From the NCBI GenBank assembly GCA_016190935.1, contig JACPPP010000211.1:1-42997 (forward strand): DNA of 42,997 nucleotides, read 5' to 3'. How positions within the stretch are numbered: position 1 is the stretch's first letter; each line of letters begins with the position of its first letter. The notes beneath the pieces are model-generated. The model was not told the DNA's origin and did no database searches. It worked only from the letters and a program-made list of their open reading frames with translations. This DNA is from Armatimonadota bacterium. GTDB taxonomy: Bacteria > Armatimonadota > UBA5829 > DTLH01. Positions 31,514 to 39,910 of this stretch are shown here, in pieces. The position numbers and the translations under genes were made by a program.

Positions 31514-32941
31514 TCACAGCAGGCTTGCGAGGAGTTCGCAGATGGAATCTTGTATCCTCCTTGCCTCCTTCTGCGGACAAAGATGGTTGTTCATCATTAT
31601 CGAGAATACCAGCGGCTCGCCGGAACGGGTCGTGACATATCCGGAGAGATTGCTTACACGGGATACGTGGCCGGTTTTTGCGCGCACGTTGCCGCCCGCT
31701 TCCGAATCCCTCATCCGCCGCCGCAGAGTGCCATCGATCCCGCCGACCGGAAGCGAATCGATAAAGATGCGGGAATGCTGGTGGCTCCACATGTACCTTA
31801 AGAGGACTATGAGGTTGCCGGGGGTTATGTAATTCAGCCGGGACAGCCCCGATGCGTCCGCAAACGCGACTGCATCGAGGTCAAGCCCGACCCGCCCCAG
31901 GAAATCTCTCTCGACATCTATGCCCGCTGCGGCCGTTCCCTCGCCCTTTATCTCGGCGCCAAGCGACTTCAGCAGAACCTCAGCAATCAGGTTGTCGCTC
32001 GGTTTGAGAAGCAGTGGCAGTATATCCCGCAGCGGAGGAGATCTGTGCTCGACCAGAATCTTTGCATCATCGGGTTTATTGCCGGCCGCAGCCCTTCCTT
32101 CCACGACTACACCGGCTCGGCGCAGAAGCCCTTGGAGTATCGCAGCAGCATACAGAGCAGGCTCTTCCATAGTTATCGGCTCGGTGGGCTTTGACGAGGA
32201 ATAGCCGAGCGGAACCGAGCCGCTTATTCTGATTTCGTTCTTCGCCCTCGCCCGCGCGACGAATACTGTGTTCTCAGAATCCGGGGGACCTGTGGTTGCC
32301 GTGTTGCGTATCGTAAAGTAGCCGCTCGGCGGGTCCAGCGTGACCCTCGCGGTTGCCCCGACCCTCCGGCCGGGGCGGACGTATACATCGACCACATTTC
32401 TGTCCAGGCAGATGGCGCTGATCTGGGCAGAGTAGTAATCGGACTCGTTGTCCCATCTCCAGCCTTCGCCCAGCCTGACGTCGTCAAATAAGGTGTCATC
32501 AGCTATTACCGCGCCGGTGACTCTGCGGATGCCTGTCCTTCGGACATCCTCTGCCAGGCTCCTAAGATCTGCAGTGGAGAAGACCGGGTCTCCGCCGCCG
32601 ACCAGCACCAGGTCGCCGTGAAGCGCCCCCTGTCCGTCCAGCCGGCCTGCTGTGTAGAGATGCGTGGCGAATGTGTGGTCTGGCCTCAGCCTGTCCAGCG
32701 CGGCTGCCGACACGATAAGCTTGAAATTGGATGCGGGAATCAGTGCGACATCACTGTTTTTCTCGTAGAGCACGCGGCCTGTCGAGAGGGACTCTACAAC
32801 CACTCCCTGCACCCCACGTTTCAGCGCAGGGTCGCCAAGAAGAGCATCGATCGCCGCTTTCAGCTCAGAAGCGGGCGACTTTATTGAAAGACAGGCGATC
32901 AACACGACCGCCAGGACGAAAGTCCGTCGGTTCGGGTTCAC
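31514..32941 (-). CDS. dacB: D-Ala-D-Ala carboxypeptidase/endopeptidase (PBP4, peptidase S13)
   Basis: This periplasmic serine peptidase removes the terminal D-Ala from peptidoglycan stem peptides or cuts cross-links. The 475-residue protein has a signal peptide (FVLAVVLIACLSIKSPAS). All three penicillin-binding motifs are present: SNFK (Ser71 nucleophile, Lys74), SDN (315-317) and KTG (422-424). The large insertion between the first two motifs is typical of the PBP4 class. The start is GTG (32941) with AGAGG upstream. It is divergent, 40 nt away, from a dipeptide epimerase gene, which links peptidoglycan turnover to recycling of its peptides. Confidence 0.94.
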   Translation of the reverse strand: MNPNRRTFVLAVVLIACLSIKSPASELKAAIDALLGDPALKRGVQGVVVESLSTGRVLYEKNSDVALIPASNFKLIVSAAALDRLRPDHTFATHLYTAGRLDGQGALHGDLVLVGGGDPVFSTADLRSLAEDVRRTGIRRVTGAVIADDTLFDDVRLGEGWRWDNESDYYSAQISAICLDRNVVDVYVRPGRRVGATARVTLDPPSGYFTIRNTATTGPPDSENTVFVARARAKNEIRISGSVPLGYSSSKPTEPITMEEPALYAAAILQGLLRRAGVVVEGRAAAGNKPDDAKILVEHRSPPLRDILPLLLKPSDNLIAEVLLKSLGAEIKGEGTAAAGIDVERDFLGRVGLDLDAVAFADASGLSRLNYITPGNLIVLLRYMWSHQHSRIFIDSLPVGGIDGTLRRRMRDSEAGGNVRAKTGHVSRVSNLSGYVTTRSGEPLVFSIMMNNHLCPQKEARRIQDSICELLASLL

Positions 32942-32965
32942 TTTTTACCTCTGCTTTTCTTCTGG

Positions 32966-32971
32966 TATAAT
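32966..32971 (+). promoter_or_regulatory. TATAAT box close to the epimerase start codon
   Basis: A perfect -10 box ends 10 nt before the ATG at 32982, with TTTTAC as a weak -35 at 17 nt. The mRNA leader would be only 2-5 nt, so this gene is another candidate for leaderless translation. Confidence 0.55.
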
Positions 32972-32981
32972 CTTCATAGTT

Positions 32982-34049
32982 ATGAGTCGTATAACCAGCA
33001 TCTCCGCGGCACCGGCGCGCAGACGGTTGAAAACGCCTTTCGAGGTCGCAAAACGGCGCGCCGATAACGCCGCAACAGTCTTTGTCCACGCGCGGATCGA
33101 AGACTCCGTGAACGGCATCGGGGCCGCCACGCCTGTTCGGTACGTGACCGGAGAATCGATCCGTTCCGTCCTATCCGACGTAAGAAAGGCTTCTACCCTG
33201 CTCGCCGGTCGTGCGGCTGATGACCTCCCGGCCATTGTAGAGGACCTTGCTGGAATCCTGCCTCGCGCGCCCAGCGCGCGAGCCGGTATTGAAATCGCGC
33301 TCATCGATGCCCTCGGCAAACTCCACGGTGTCCCCTCTTATCAGCTTTTCGGAGGGACTCCGATAACCGCTGAGACGGATATCACAATACCTATAATACC
33401 ACCAAAAAGCGCCGGTGAGCGCGCAGTTTGGGCGGCCGAGCAGGGGTTCCGCCTGCTGAAGATCAAGGTCGGCGGCTCGGACCGAACAGAGGACGTAGAT
33501 CGGGTGACGACAATTTCTCAAGCCGTTCCCAAGGCCGGGCTGATTATCGACGCCAACCAGGCGTTCAGACCTGATGAAGCCGTCGATTTCTCGCACAAGC
33601 TCTTGGACCTGGGGGCGCGAATCGTCGTGTTCGAGCAGCCGGTGGAGAAGTTTGACCTTGGTGGTCTCGCCTGGGTGACGGAACGCGCGGGGATTCCGGT
33701 ATTTGCCGACGAGAGCGCGCAAACAGCAGAGGACGTTGCCGTGCTCGCAGCGTCAGGCATCGTCAATGGAGTCAACGTCAAGCTGATGAAGTCCGGATTC
33801 ATCGGAGCGCTCGAAATAGCCGACATCTGCCGGGAGGCAGGGCTTGGGCTTTTGCTCGGATGTATGCTCGAGCCCCGAGCAGGCATCACCGCCGCACTCC
33901 ACGCAGCCTGCGCCGTAGGAGGCTTTGATTATTACGACCTGGACGCCGACTTGCTGATCGGCGGCGACACTTCCGGCGGCTTCATCCGCGAGGGAAGCCG
34001 CATCCATCCGACTGCGGGGCCGGGTCTCGACTGCCAGGCGAACCTTTGA
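32982..34049 (+). CDS. Dipeptide (L-Ala-D/L-Glu) epimerase, enolase superfamily
   Basis: The family epimerises the L-Ala-D-Glu dipeptide from peptidoglycan to L-Ala-L-Glu so that it can be hydrolysed and reused. The 355-residue protein shows the muconate-lactonising subgroup residues in order: KIKVG (catalytic Lys), IIDANQ (metal Asp), FEQP (metal Glu), ADES (metal Asp), NVKLMKSG (second catalytic Lys) and a late DLDAD motif that in this family contacts the dipeptide amino group. The capping domain is formed by the termini. Its divergent neighbour dacB supports a murein-recycling role. Other dipeptide specificities are possible. Confidence 0.9.
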   Translation: MSRITSISAAPARRRLKTPFEVAKRRADNAATVFVHARIEDSVNGIGAATPVRYVTGESIRSVLSDVRKASTLLAGRAADDLPAIVEDLAGILPRAPSARAGIEIALIDALGKLHGVPSYQLFGGTPITAETDITIPIIPPKSAGERAVWAAEQGFRLLKIKVGGSDRTEDVDRVTTISQAVPKAGLIIDANQAFRPDEAVDFSHKLLDLGARIVVFEQPVEKFDLGGLAWVTERAGIPVFADESAQTAEDVAVLAASGIVNGVNVKLMKSGFIGALEIADICREAGLGLLLGCMLEPRAGITAALHAACAVGGFDYYDLDADLLIGGDTSGGFIREGSRIHPTAGPGLDCQANL

Positions 34050-34066
34050 TCGCAGGAGCATCGTTA

Positions 34067-34173
34067 GTTTACCTGCGGGCGCTGGGGGGTAAACGGCTAT
34101 AGAGGACGGGCAGCCAGCGTTCCGCAGCGGCTTGCCGGCATGTGACCAATCAACGGTCCGGCTGCTCGTCCTC
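34067..34173 (+). ncRNA. Structured RNA candidate downstream of the epimerase
   Basis: Two stems lie in a 280-base gap: GTTTACC/GGTAAAC (34067-34094), and a 14-bp helix GAGGACGGGCAGCC with GGCTGCTCGTCCTC (34102-34173) closing a 44-nt interior. A smaller hairpin (ACGAC/GTCGT) and a strong terminator follow. It could be an epimerase 3' UTR or an independent small RNA. I recognise no family and see no clear promoter. Confidence 0.3.
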
Positions 34174-34296
34174 AAGAATTTTCTTCGGGAACCTAATGAC
34201 TTCTATTTGCGTATTGTAAGTAGAGTTAAACGCTTGCGACTCTTTTCTCCTTTCTGAAACGACCGAAAGTCGTAAGACGGACGGTCAAACTGGTAC

Positions 34297-34333
34297 GGCC
34301 TGCCGATTCCCCACTTATCGGCAGGCCTTTTTT
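34297..34333 (+). terminator. Strong intrinsic terminator between convergent genes
   Basis: An 11-bp stem, GGCCTGCCGAT/ATCGGCAGGCC, with a 9-nt loop is followed by six T residues that run into the ASCH stop codon. It ends the epimerase or RNA transcript. Confidence 0.9.
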
Positions 34334-34724
34334 ATACCAGCCAGCGCTCGAACAGGTCTTCCATCTCTGCTTTAGGCTCTTCCCTTACAGGGGAGAACGA
34401 GACTATAGTCACAGTGTCCAGCGGCGTAACGACCCGGTCATAAACTCTGGATAGGAGTGTCATAACCTCCTCAGGCAGCCTGAACTCTGGGTTCTCCTTC
34501 TCCACTTCCCTTGTCGTAAGGCTTCCAACCTGCTTGACTATAACCTCGTCGATAATGGCGGTGAAAAGTCGTTGGCGGGGTCCGAACCTGCGTCCGACAG
34601 TTATCCAGACAAGTTGGCCAGACTGGTACTTGCCAGACTTGTCTCCCAGTCGAATAGTTGCGGTTTTTCGCCCCTTCCGCAACATGTCTGCGTACAGTTC
34701 TGAATAGAAATTGAGTGCGAACAT
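34332..34724 (-). CDS. ASCH-domain (PUA-like) protein
   Basis: The 130-residue protein fits the ASCH fold: an N-terminal helix (ELYADMLRKGRKTATIRLGD), the groove segment SGQLVWITVGRRFGPRQRLF, then VKQVGSLTTREVEKENPEF and a closing strand DTVTIVSFSPV. ASCH domains are thought to bind RNA, and some members are amidohydrolases on modified cytidines. The role here is open. The track start (34745) is 7 codons earlier. I choose 34724, because CAGGAG lies 7 nt upstream. A perfect TTGACA-N17-TATAAT promoter suggests strong expression. Confidence 0.85.
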   Translation of the reverse strand: MFALNFYSELYADMLRKGRKTATIRLGDKSGKYQSGQLVWITVGRRFGPRQRLFTAIIDEVIVKQVGSLTTREVEKENPEFRLPEEVMTLLSRVYDRVVTPLDTVTIVSFSPVREEPKAEMEDLFERWLV

Positions 34725-34769
34725 CGCGTCACTCCTGATCTTCATCTTTGTAATAGCAACCGATGCAGC

Positions 34770-34798
34770 ATTATAAACTCAGGACACGGGTCTGTCAA
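34770..34798 (-). promoter_or_regulatory. Perfect consensus promoter of the ASCH gene
   Basis: TTGACA and TATAAT are exactly 17 nt apart on the minus strand. The predicted leader is about 38 nt. Confidence 0.8.
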
Positions 34799-34994
34799 CC
34801 CTTGAGCTTGAAAATTTATTTGATGAGCCGGTTTAGCCTGTTTGCTATGGGGGGTATATAGACTCTGCCTACGGGACGGTGCCGACCTGGCAAAACGACC
34901 GTCCTCTATTGCCCCGAGCAGGTGGCATCCTGACCGTGCCACCTGCTAAATTTGTTGGATTGGTCAAAATTCTCACAGTTCTGACTCTGCGCGG

Positions 34995-35023
34995 TTTAGC
35001 TCTCCGCTGGATTTGGCTATACT
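34995..35023 (+). promoter_or_regulatory. Promoter of the BON-domain gene
   Basis: TTTAGC and TATACT have a 17-nt spacer, giving a leader of about 70 nt before the GTG at 35101. Confidence 0.5.
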
Positions 35024-35100
35024 AAATTTGCCTGGTCAGTTTTGCATTAATATTACGGACTCCGGTTGTTAGTAAAGCTTCTGCGAAAGGGGTGTGCTGA

Positions 35101-35337
35101 GTGAATCTCAGGGAACAGGCTATTATTATGACAATTCAGAGCAAGCTCGCGGAAGACACGCGAACCTACGGTCAGACTATCGACGTCTATGCTTCGGACG
35201 GAGATATCTATCTGATCGGTATGGTGGATTCAGAACTCCAGCGACTTATGGCGGAGGAACTGGTCCGCGGGCTGCCCGGAGTCCGATCGGTAGTGGATAA
35301 CCTGCGCATAAGACACGTGCGCACTCCCGCCGTATAA
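35101..35337 (+). CDS. BON-domain protein
   Basis: The 78-residue protein is a single BON domain: a helix (IIMTIQSKLAEDTRTYGQTI), the strand turn DVYASDGDIYLIGMVDS, and VRGLPGVRSVVDNLRI. BON domains bind phospholipid or associate with membrane proteins such as OsmY and secretins. No signal peptide is visible, so this copy may stay in the cytoplasm. The start is GTG with AAAGGGG about 10 nt upstream. It stands alone between its own promoter and a run of hairpins. Confidence 0.85.
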   Translation: MNLREQAIIMTIQSKLAEDTRTYGQTIDVYASDGDIYLIGMVDSELQRLMAEELVRGLPGVRSVVDNLRIRHVRTPAV

Positions 35338-35485
35338 ACTCCCATCGGTGCTTACAACTCAAAACCAGTACAATTCAATTGTATCTTTCTGCTTCGCACG
35401 CGATTCGGAGATCGCGCGTGATCGATGGGATGCCGCACGGGGACGTGCGGCACATTGGGCCCGTCTCGCGCCGGGCCGGGCCATC

Positions 35486-35534
35486 AAAACTCATAACTCA
35501 AAACTCGTCGCTCATTGCTCATCGCTCGTCATTG
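35486..35534. repeat. AAAACTC/ATTGCTC heptamer array overlapping a gene end
   Basis: Seven words (AAAACTC, ATAACTC, AAAACTC, GTCGCTC, ATTGCTC, ATCGCTC, GTCATTG) run in register. They supply the stop codon and the last six or so codons of the M48 protease gene. Confidence 0.85.
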
Positions 35535-36675
35535 CACTTGTCTTGACCCAATCGCTCCACAGCGCATAGCGAACGGCCTCCGCCGCACGGGCAAGCAGCG
35601 TAGTGGGCGGCAGCCCTATGGCAGCGGAATCGGCGGAAGTAATCTGTAGGATCACTCGCTTGCGCCCGGAGAGCTGCATCGTGGAGGGATTGTCTCTCAG
35701 TTCAAACGGGCTCAGACCTTCCCGCAGCAGCTCGTTTATTGCGGCCCGCGTCTTCTGCGCCCGTTGATAGGATGACACTCCGTTATCATCCGCGACAGTG
35801 CAGACCTTTCTGCCCGCAAGACTCACCGTGGACAAGTTCCTTCCGTTCACAGTAGTCAGACTGATCTCAGCAGCGGCCAGGTCAGCGGCTTGCCGCTTGT
35901 CAACCTGGACCCCGAGATCGGCCAATTGTTGAGCAACTCGTGTCGAACGCTCAACACTTGGCGGGTGCGTCTGGAATATTCCCAGATTTCGCACCTCTCC
36001 GCGTTTCTGCTGATAGTCCGTCAACTGTTCGAGGAACTGCAGTATGCCGCGCGGGTCATAGCCTGCTTTGTGCGCGTAGATCACGCCTGTGCTGTCTGCA
36101 TCGAACTCCGCCGTTTGGCCGTAACCGGTCAACCGCGCTGTCCGCACGAATTGCGCGCCGTAGAGGATGTTGGTCAGGTCCCTGCCGTTCATCTTGCTCA
36201 GAGCGGCAGTCAAGGCGATCAGCGCAACTACCGAGTCCATCTTCGATTGCTTGCGCATCAAGAACATCATGTGATGGTGCGATGCGTGGGCTATCTCGTG
36301 GCCGAGCACCCCGGCAAGCTCATCGTCCGACTTCACGAAGTCGATCAGTCCTCTATAGACGTAGATGAAGCCCCCCGGCAGAGAGAAGGCGTTGATGTCC
36401 TGATTGTCTATGACTTTGAAGCGATAGTCGAAATCCGAAAGATCGGATGAACCATACTCGGCAGGAACTTCGTGCGCCTTTGCTACCTGTGCGAGCTTTA
36501 CGCCGATGCGGTTTACACGTTCCACGATATCAGGATCTTCGACCAGCTTGGCCTCTTTTTCGAACTGTTCGGCATTTTCTCGCCCGATCTTCACCTCCTT
36601 GGACTCGTTGGAAAACGAGGGAGTAATTGCGGCAATTATGATTACGAGAACAACGAGCGTCTTGCTGCGGAACAT
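35512..36675 (-). CDS. M48-family zinc metalloprotease (BepA/YfgC-like)
   Basis: The 387-residue exported protease has a signal peptide (TLVVLVIIIAAITPSFS). The zinc site is HEIAH (His126, Glu127, His130), with Glu190 in AEFDAD as third ligand. NAFSLPGGFIYVYRGLI is the usual strand before the active helix. M48 proteins of this type act in envelope protein quality control. The C-terminal part (about 270-387) has no obvious TPRs and is unrecognised. GGAGGG precedes the ATG. The last residues (MTSDEQ) and the stop codon are encoded by a heptamer array, so the natural C-terminus has probably been altered. Confidence 0.9.
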   Translation of the reverse strand: MFRSKTLVVLVIIIAAITPSFSNESKEVKIGRENAEQFEKEAKLVEDPDIVERVNRIGVKLAQVAKAHEVPAEYGSSDLSDFDYRFKVIDNQDINAFSLPGGFIYVYRGLIDFVKSDDELAGVLGHEIAHASHHHMMFLMRKQSKMDSVVALIALTAALSKMNGRDLTNILYGAQFVRTARLTGYGQTAEFDADSTGVIYAHKAGYDPRGILQFLEQLTDYQQKRGEVRNLGIFQTHPPSVERSTRVAQQLADLGVQVDKRQAADLAAAEISLTTVNGRNLSTVSLAGRKVCTVADDNGVSSYQRAQKTRAAINELLREGLSPFELRDNPSTMQLSGRKRVILQITSADSAAIGLPPTTLLARAAEAVRYALWSDWVKTSAMTSDEQ

Positions 36676-36769
36676 AAGTTACCCTCCATCCGTCTGACAC
36701 CCGCTTCGCTTGCTTACGTAACCTGTACTCGCTTGTGCTGCCAATAAAACGCGTCCGCAGAGCAAGAGT

Positions 36770-36798
36770 TTGACACGCGGCGCTCTGGCGGATAGAAT
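36770..36798 (+). promoter_or_regulatory. Promoter of the ligase/TPR gene
   Basis: TTGACA and TAGAAT with a 17-nt spacer lie 20 nt before the ATG at 36819. Confidence 0.7.
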
Positions 36799-36818
36799 CT
36801 GAACAGGTAGATAGATTC

Positions 36819-38783
36819 ATGAAGACTTCGCGAACGTTCGAGAGCCTCTCGGCGGCACTGATTGTTGCTGTACTCTTTGCTGCGCCGTTCATCGGTGGTA
36901 AGGATGAGTTGGCTGGCACGGCTGCTCTGTCTGTTCTCTGCTTTGCCGCCGCCCTTCTGCTATGGACCAGAAAATTTGCTATTCCAACCGCAGTCCTGCC
37001 GCTTGTGGTGTTTGTTGCGCTTGTAGCATCGTCTGCTATTGTCACCGCAAGCCTTCGCGCCACCATCGAGCAAACGCTTTACTTTGCCGCGTGCGCTGCT
37101 GCCGCGATAGCGGCGTCTTCGGCCATCAAAGACACACGGTGGTTCACGGCAACACTGGTTGCACTTGCCGGAGCAGGACTGCTGCTCGGAGCACTCGGTG
37201 TAAGAGAGCACCGCCTCTCCGGACAGGAATGGAGGGTATTTGCGACCTTTGCCAGTCCGGGCTTTTTCGGCGGTTATCTGGTGATGGCCCTGCCTGTAAC
37301 TCTCGCGGTGTTCCTAACGGCTTCATCACCGGTGGTGGTGCTGATTACGGGCCTCGCATGGGGTTTCGAACTCGCCGCGCTTCTCCTTACGGGGACGAGG
37401 CTGGCTATTGCCGCCGCCGGGGGTTCGCTGGTAATATTCTTCATACCGGCACTCTGGACAAGGTGTTTAGAGCGAAGGCAGTTCGTCCGCCTGGCTACAA
37501 TCCTGGCGCTTGCGATTGTCGCATCGGCCGTTGCCATTGCCCCCACGACCTATCGTGTGAAGGGGCCGGCCGCCGGTCAGCAATCTCACTCCGGACCGTT
37601 TCGGATAGCGACGATTAAGGGCACGATCAACATCGTCCGGGCAAATCCGATCCTTGGGACCGGCGCAGGCACGTTCGAGATGGTCTTCCCGCGTTACATG
37701 GTGGCCGGATATACGAGAATGGCGCACAACGGCTACCTGCAGCTTGCATCGGAGGCCGGGATTCCGGCGCTGGCGGCGGCTGGGGTTTCATTCGGCGCGC
37801 TGCTCCTTGCGGGAGTTCGGGGCCTGCGCAGCCGCAGTGATTCGGGTTCGCCGTCCGGGAGTGAAATCCTCCTGACAATCGGCATAATTGCAGCCCTTGC
37901 AGGCTCGCTCGCAAGGAACCTTCTCGATTCGGACATCTACAACCCTGCCATCGGCTTTACGTTCTGGACACTTGCTGGGCTTGTGTCTTCGCGTGCCGCG
38001 AGTCGCAGAGTTGCCGGCCCTCATTCGGCGCTTCGCCTCGGCCTTACCGCAGTGCTCGTCCTCATGGCGTGCACATGGTCGCTCTTCAGCCTGGGGCAGC
38101 AGCGCGCAACTGCGGCGGTAAGGGCAATCGACAACCAGGATGTATATTCTGCGTTGGAGCTTTATCGCTCTGCTGCTATGGTCGATCCGCTCAACGCCGA
38201 GTATTGGGTGCGATACGGGCAGATTCTTGCGCTCTCTGCAGGCCCGGATGACGACCAGTGGCGGGAGGGGATCGCGTACGTCCGGCGCGGGGTCCGGCTC
38301 GAGCCGACCAGAGCGCGGCATGCGATCTCGCTTGCCAGACTGCTTCAGTCACACGGCGACACTGCGGGCGCGGTTCGCGCTTTTCGACGGGCGCTCGATA
38401 TGGATCCCCACGCTACCCCGGCAATGCTTGCCCTTGCGAGGCTTCTTTCGGGCCGGGACGCGGAGGAAATGTACCACCGGCTCTTGAAAGAGGAAGGGAG
38501 TCCATTTGAGCAGTTGAGAGGAGTCCCGGAGATCGTCAACCCGGACTATGCCTGGGCGCATTACTACTTCGGGAGGAAATTGCTCGAAAAGGGTGAATAC
38601 AAGCAGGCGGCGGATCATTTCCGGTCCGCGGTGGAGAGATTAGAGCGCCGAAAATCGTTCGGGCTGTACATCGAGGCGATGGAGTCCGCTGGTCTGGCCG
38701 ATACCGAGTCTGAGTCGGACCTCGACGGGCTGCTCGATGATTCGAAGGCAGGTCTGGCGGAGGCGGTCAAGAAGCACGAATAA
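36819..38783 (+). CDS. O-antigen-ligase-like membrane protein with C-terminal TPR domain
   Basis: The 654-residue protein has about 12 membrane segments in the first 430 residues. It shows the Wzy_C/WaaL-type loop features LLTGTRLAIAAAGGSLVIF and ILGTGAGTFEMVFPRYM followed by MAHNGYLQLASEAGIPALAA. After a final membrane helix (about 405-425), TPR helices follow (ALELYRSAAMVDPLNAEYWV, AVRAFRRALDMDPHATPAML, EYKQAADHFRSAVERLE). Ligases with TPR tails are thought to join glycans to lipid or protein acceptors. It has its own promoter and is far from the glycan cluster at 16122. Its short leader carries AGGTAG as ribosome-binding site. Confidence 0.82.
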   Translation: MKTSRTFESLSAALIVAVLFAAPFIGGKDELAGTAALSVLCFAAALLLWTRKFAIPTAVLPLVVFVALVASSAIVTASLRATIEQTLYFAACAAAAIAASSAIKDTRWFTATLVALAGAGLLLGALGVREHRLSGQEWRVFATFASPGFFGGYLVMALPVTLAVFLTASSPVVVLITGLAWGFELAALLLTGTRLAIAAAGGSLVIFFIPALWTRCLERRQFVRLATILALAIVASAVAIAPTTYRVKGPAAGQQSHSGPFRIATIKGTINIVRANPILGTGAGTFEMVFPRYMVAGYTRMAHNGYLQLASEAGIPALAAAGVSFGALLLAGVRGLRSRSDSGSPSGSEILLTIGIIAALAGSLARNLLDSDIYNPAIGFTFWTLAGLVSSRAASRRVAGPHSALRLGLTAVLVLMACTWSLFSLGQQRATAAVRAIDNQDVYSALELYRSAAMVDPLNAEYWVRYGQILALSAGPDDDQWREGIAYVRRGVRLEPTRARHAISLARLLQSHGDTAGAVRAFRRALDMDPHATPAMLALARLLSGRDAEEMYHRLLKEEGSPFEQLRGVPEIVNPDYAWAHYYFGRKLLEKGEYKQAADHFRSAVERLERRKSFGLYIEAMESAGLADTESESDLDGLLDDSKAGLAEAVKKHE

Positions 38784-38801
38784 CGCGAAAAGGGGCCGGG
38801 G

Positions 38802-38836
38802 GATTTCAGATTTCAGATTGCAGATTTCAGATTGAA
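38802..38836. repeat. GATTTCA heptamer array
   Basis: Five consecutive words (GATTTCA, GATTTCA, GATTGCA, GATTTCA, GATTGAA) repeat the word set found at 25596. They start 19 nt after the ligase/TPR stop codon. Confidence 0.85.
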
Positions 38837-38869
38837 AGGAACGGCGACTCGGGAGGGATACACACGCCT

Positions 38870-38894
38870 CGGGAGGGACATGCTATCCCTCCCG
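38870..38894. other. CGGGAGGGA palindrome
   Basis: A 9-bp stem, CGGGAGGGA/TCCCTCCCG, with a CATGCTA loop lies in the gap before ispE. It resembles the GGGCAGGGACA palindrome at 3694 and has no T-run. Confidence 0.4.
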
Positions 38895-39025
38895 GAAGGG
38901 CAGATGAGGCATCTCCAGATGCCGGATGTGCAAGATTACACACCCGGAAACACAGATTCCTAAGCTGCCAGACCGGGCCGGATTGCAAATCCGCCCGAGC
39001 AAGTACTTAATCTAAGTTTGAGCGT

Positions 39026-39910
39026 ATGCAAATCATACCCGCGCGATGTTGTGCAAAGATCAATCTGACGCTTGATGTTCTTGACCGCCGTGCGGACGGC
39101 TACCATAATATCGAGAGCGTCATGCAGTCGATAGACCTTGCGGATGCGCTGACTGTTCAGACACCGCCTGGAGCAGACATTGAGGTTATGGTAGACGTTA
39201 CAGGCGTGCCGGGTGGCCCGGAAAACACTGTGTACACTGCCGCCAGGCTCTTCAGGGAGGCTTCAGGCTTAACCACAGGCATCAAAGCGTCGATCACCAA
39301 GCGGATTCCGGCGGAGGCGGGCTTGGGGGGCGGGTCGAGCGACGCAGCCGGGGCGCTTCGGGCGCTGAATACACTCTTCGGCTCACCTCTTTCGGACATG
39401 GATTTGGCTGTTCTGGCATCGAGAATCGGCTCGGATGTTCCCTACTTTCTGGTAGGGGGCACAGCGGTTGTGAGCGGCCGGGGTGAGATCGTCAGGAGGC
39501 TGCCGGACGCTCCCGAAATGCAACTGCTCGTAGTGAAGCCTGCTTTTGGGGTCAGCACCGCCTGGGCCTATAAGAGTCTTGCGGCGTCCCAGAAAAGACA
39601 CAGCGGGTCATCCGAAGTGATAATAGACGCAATTATGAGAGGAGATCGATCGAGCGTTGTAGAACACCTTCATAACGACTTTCAGGAGATTGTAGTGGCT
39701 GACCACCAGGAGGTCGCCGAAGTAAAGCGCGATATGGCCGGCCTGGGCGCGGAGGCCTGTCTGCTTTGCGGAAGTGGTTCCGCGGTCTTTGGTGTCTTCC
39801 ATACGGCGGACGATGCTCACCGGGCCTGTGCTGCGCTCAAGCACAAGTATCCCTTTTCAGCCGCAGTCGGCACGACAACGAGCGCGATTACGATAGACGG
39901 AACGAGGTAA
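39026..39910 (+). CDS. ispE: 4-diphosphocytidyl-2-C-methyl-D-erythritol kinase
   Basis: IspE phosphorylates CDP-methylerythritol in the non-mevalonate isoprenoid pathway. The 294-residue GHMP kinase has the N-terminal ARCCAKINLTLDVLDRRADGYH (quoted in part), the ATP-binding loop PAEAGLGGGSSDAAGAL at about 95-111, GSDVPYFLVGGTA with the catalytic Asp137, and the C-terminal CLLCGSGSAVFGVF. Length and all motifs are normal. There is no clear ribosome-binding site. The last codon and the TAA stop lie in the first unit of an AGGTAAC array. It may be transcribed with the nucleotidyltransferase that follows. Confidence 0.95.
   Translation: MQIIPARCCAKINLTLDVLDRRADGYHNIESVMQSIDLADALTVQTPPGADIEVMVDVTGVPGGPENTVYTAARLFREASGLTTGIKASITKRIPAEAGLGGGSSDAAGALRALNTLFGSPLSDMDLAVLASRIGSDVPYFLVGGTAVVSGRGEIVRRLPDAPEMQLLVVKPAFGVSTAWAYKSLAASQKRHSGSSEVIIDAIMRGDRSSVVEHLHNDFQEIVVADHQEVAEVKRDMAGLGAEACLLCGSGSAVFGVFHTADDAHRACAALKHKYPFSAAVGTTTSAITIDGTR

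Larger units (their letters stand above)
34725..35100. other. 376-bp divergent gap: two promoters and a hairpin
   Basis: The gap holds the ASCH promoter (34770-34798), a 10-bp hairpin GCAGGTGGCA/TGCCACCTGC at 34918-34946 followed by TAAATTTG, and a plus-strand promoter (34995-35023) for the BON gene. The 66-codon ORF in the track (34742-34942) has no protein-like features. Confidence 0.5.

Noticed and set aside
34099-34909. Inverted ATAGAGGACGG / CCGTCCTCTAT pair (34099-34109, 34899-34909) as insertion-sequence ends around the ASCH gene
   Set aside because: Only 11 bp match, there is no transposase and no target duplication. Chance similarity is plausible.
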